Origin: Cyanobacteria bacterium OH_CDB_58
GTDB lineage: Bacteria; Cyanobacteriota; Vampirovibrionia; Gastranaerophilales; Gastranaerophilaceae
Direction of reading: 5' to 3'
DNA length: 7,438 nucleotides
NCBI GenBank assembly: GCA_023435965.1
Contig: JAEZLC010000158.1
Span: 1-7,438, forward strand
Each line of letters starts with the position of its first letter. The first letter of the stretch is position 1. A model generated the notes under the pieces. The model was not told the DNA's origin and ran no database searches. It saw only the letters and a list, made by a program, of their open reading frames with translations. Both the position numbers and the translations under genes were made by a program. Positions 7,088 to 7,438 of this stretch are shown here, in pieces.

Positions 7088-7093
7088 ATTATA
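7088..7093 (-). promoter_or_regulatory. Possible -10 box upstream of the DEAD-box helicase
   Basis: The minus strand reads TATAAT here, about 108 nt before the helicase ATG and upstream of the leader hairpin. At 17-bp spacing the -35 position reads TGTTTC (7111-7116), a poor match. If real, the leader would be about 100 nt and would include the hairpin. Transcription from the upstream hydrolase gene is the alternative. Confidence 0.3.
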
Positions 7094-7131
7094 AATACCG
7101 TAATCAAGAAGAAACATTAAGTTGAATATTA

Positions 7132-7438
7132 TCAATATGAAATAATCGAGCCAACTCCAAGTTCCTTAACTCTTAAATGTCTTGCCAGCTCTATCTTTGA
7201 ATTAAAATCTGTACAATGACAAGGGTACACACTCTCAATATTTTGTTTTACCAAATATTCTATCGTTTTTCGCATAACTTCAACTTTTGGAGAGATAAGA
7301 TGAAACCCTCCTATCAATGACTTGATGTGGTCTTCCCGCAAAAAATCCTTAGCATATCTAACTATATTACAAACCCCGCTATGCGAGCATCCCACAATAA
7401 CCACCAAACCATCGTCAGTTTTATGCACTAAAGCAGAA
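7132..7438 (-). CDS. Metallo-beta-lactamase-fold hydrolase, C-terminal fragment
   Basis: The frame is open to the right edge, so only about the last 102 residues are seen. A GTG at 7428 is internal, because coding sequence continues upstream of it. Three motifs mark the C-terminal half of a metal-dependent hydrolase of the beta-lactamase superfamily (COG1237-like): G-C-S-H-S-G near the start of the fragment, G-G-F-H-L in the middle, and P-C-H-C-T-D-F further on, with V-G-S-I near the end. The histidines in G-C-S-H and P-C-H-C are expected metal-site residues. Some relatives act in the dihydropterin branch of methanopterin biosynthesis, but most have no known substrate, and none can be assigned here. 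It lies 152 nt upstream of the helicase on the same strand with no clear terminator between, so some read-through is possible. Confidence 0.85.
   Translation of the reverse strand, partial: SALVHKTDDGLVVIVGCSHSGVCNIVRYAKDFLREDHIKSLIGGFHLISPKVEVMRKTIEYLVKQNIESVYPCHCTDFNSKIELARHLRVKELGVGSIISY

Noticed and set aside
7132..7428. A 98-aa protein starting at GTG 7428
   Set aside because: The frame continues upstream to the window edge, and the fragment starts in the middle of a metallo-beta-lactamase fold, so the GTG is an internal codon.

Overview
The window is an AT-rich bacterial chromosome segment carrying six protein genes on both strands, two of them cut by the window edges. I see no rRNA, tRNA, insertion sequence or CRISPR array. 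Taxonomy is an inference. Low GC, a DeaD-type RNA helicase, and two proteins whose disordered N-termini carry a short V-[AS]-F-[SG]-G motif fit a gut non-photosynthetic cyanobacterial relative (Gastranaerophilales/Vampirovibrionia, 'Melainabacteria'), where I recall many proteins starting with such an F-x-G tag. Another AT-rich gut lineage cannot be excluded.

Layout, left to right. Positions 1-423 (minus) hold the N-terminal 141 residues of an unrecognised protein. A short divergent intergenic region follows, with a strong -10 box placed so that the next gene may be leaderless. A plus-strand pair covers 528-1974: a class I SAM-dependent methyltransferase and, one base after its stop, an exported Fe/Mn superoxide dismutase-like protein. 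A long hairpin with T-rich flanks on both strands separates this pair from the convergent minus-strand block.

The minus-strand block contains three genes. The largest (2042-5101, 1019 aa) is the most interesting item. It has an N-terminal Clp-N-like double repeat, a ClpB-D1-like AAA+ fold without recognisable nucleotide-binding motifs, an FtsH-like AAA module whose Walker A, Walker B and arginine-finger residues are all replaced, and an M41 (FtsH-type) metalloprotease domain with all three zinc ligands kept. It looks like a soluble FtsH-type protease that has lost ATP-driven unfolding. Upstream, behind its own terminator, is a DEAD-box RNA helicase of the DeaD/CsdA type (5255-6979). Its basic tail is made of four 14-residue tandem repeats, and it has a hairpin in its 5' leader. 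At the right edge (7132-7438) is the C-terminus of a metallo-beta-lactamase-fold hydrolase.

The genes do not form one pathway. Possible themes are oxidative-stress defence (exported superoxide dismutase), RNA remodelling (DeaD) and proteolysis (the FtsH/Clp chimera), which together could suit stress physiology, but the sequence does not prove a functional link.
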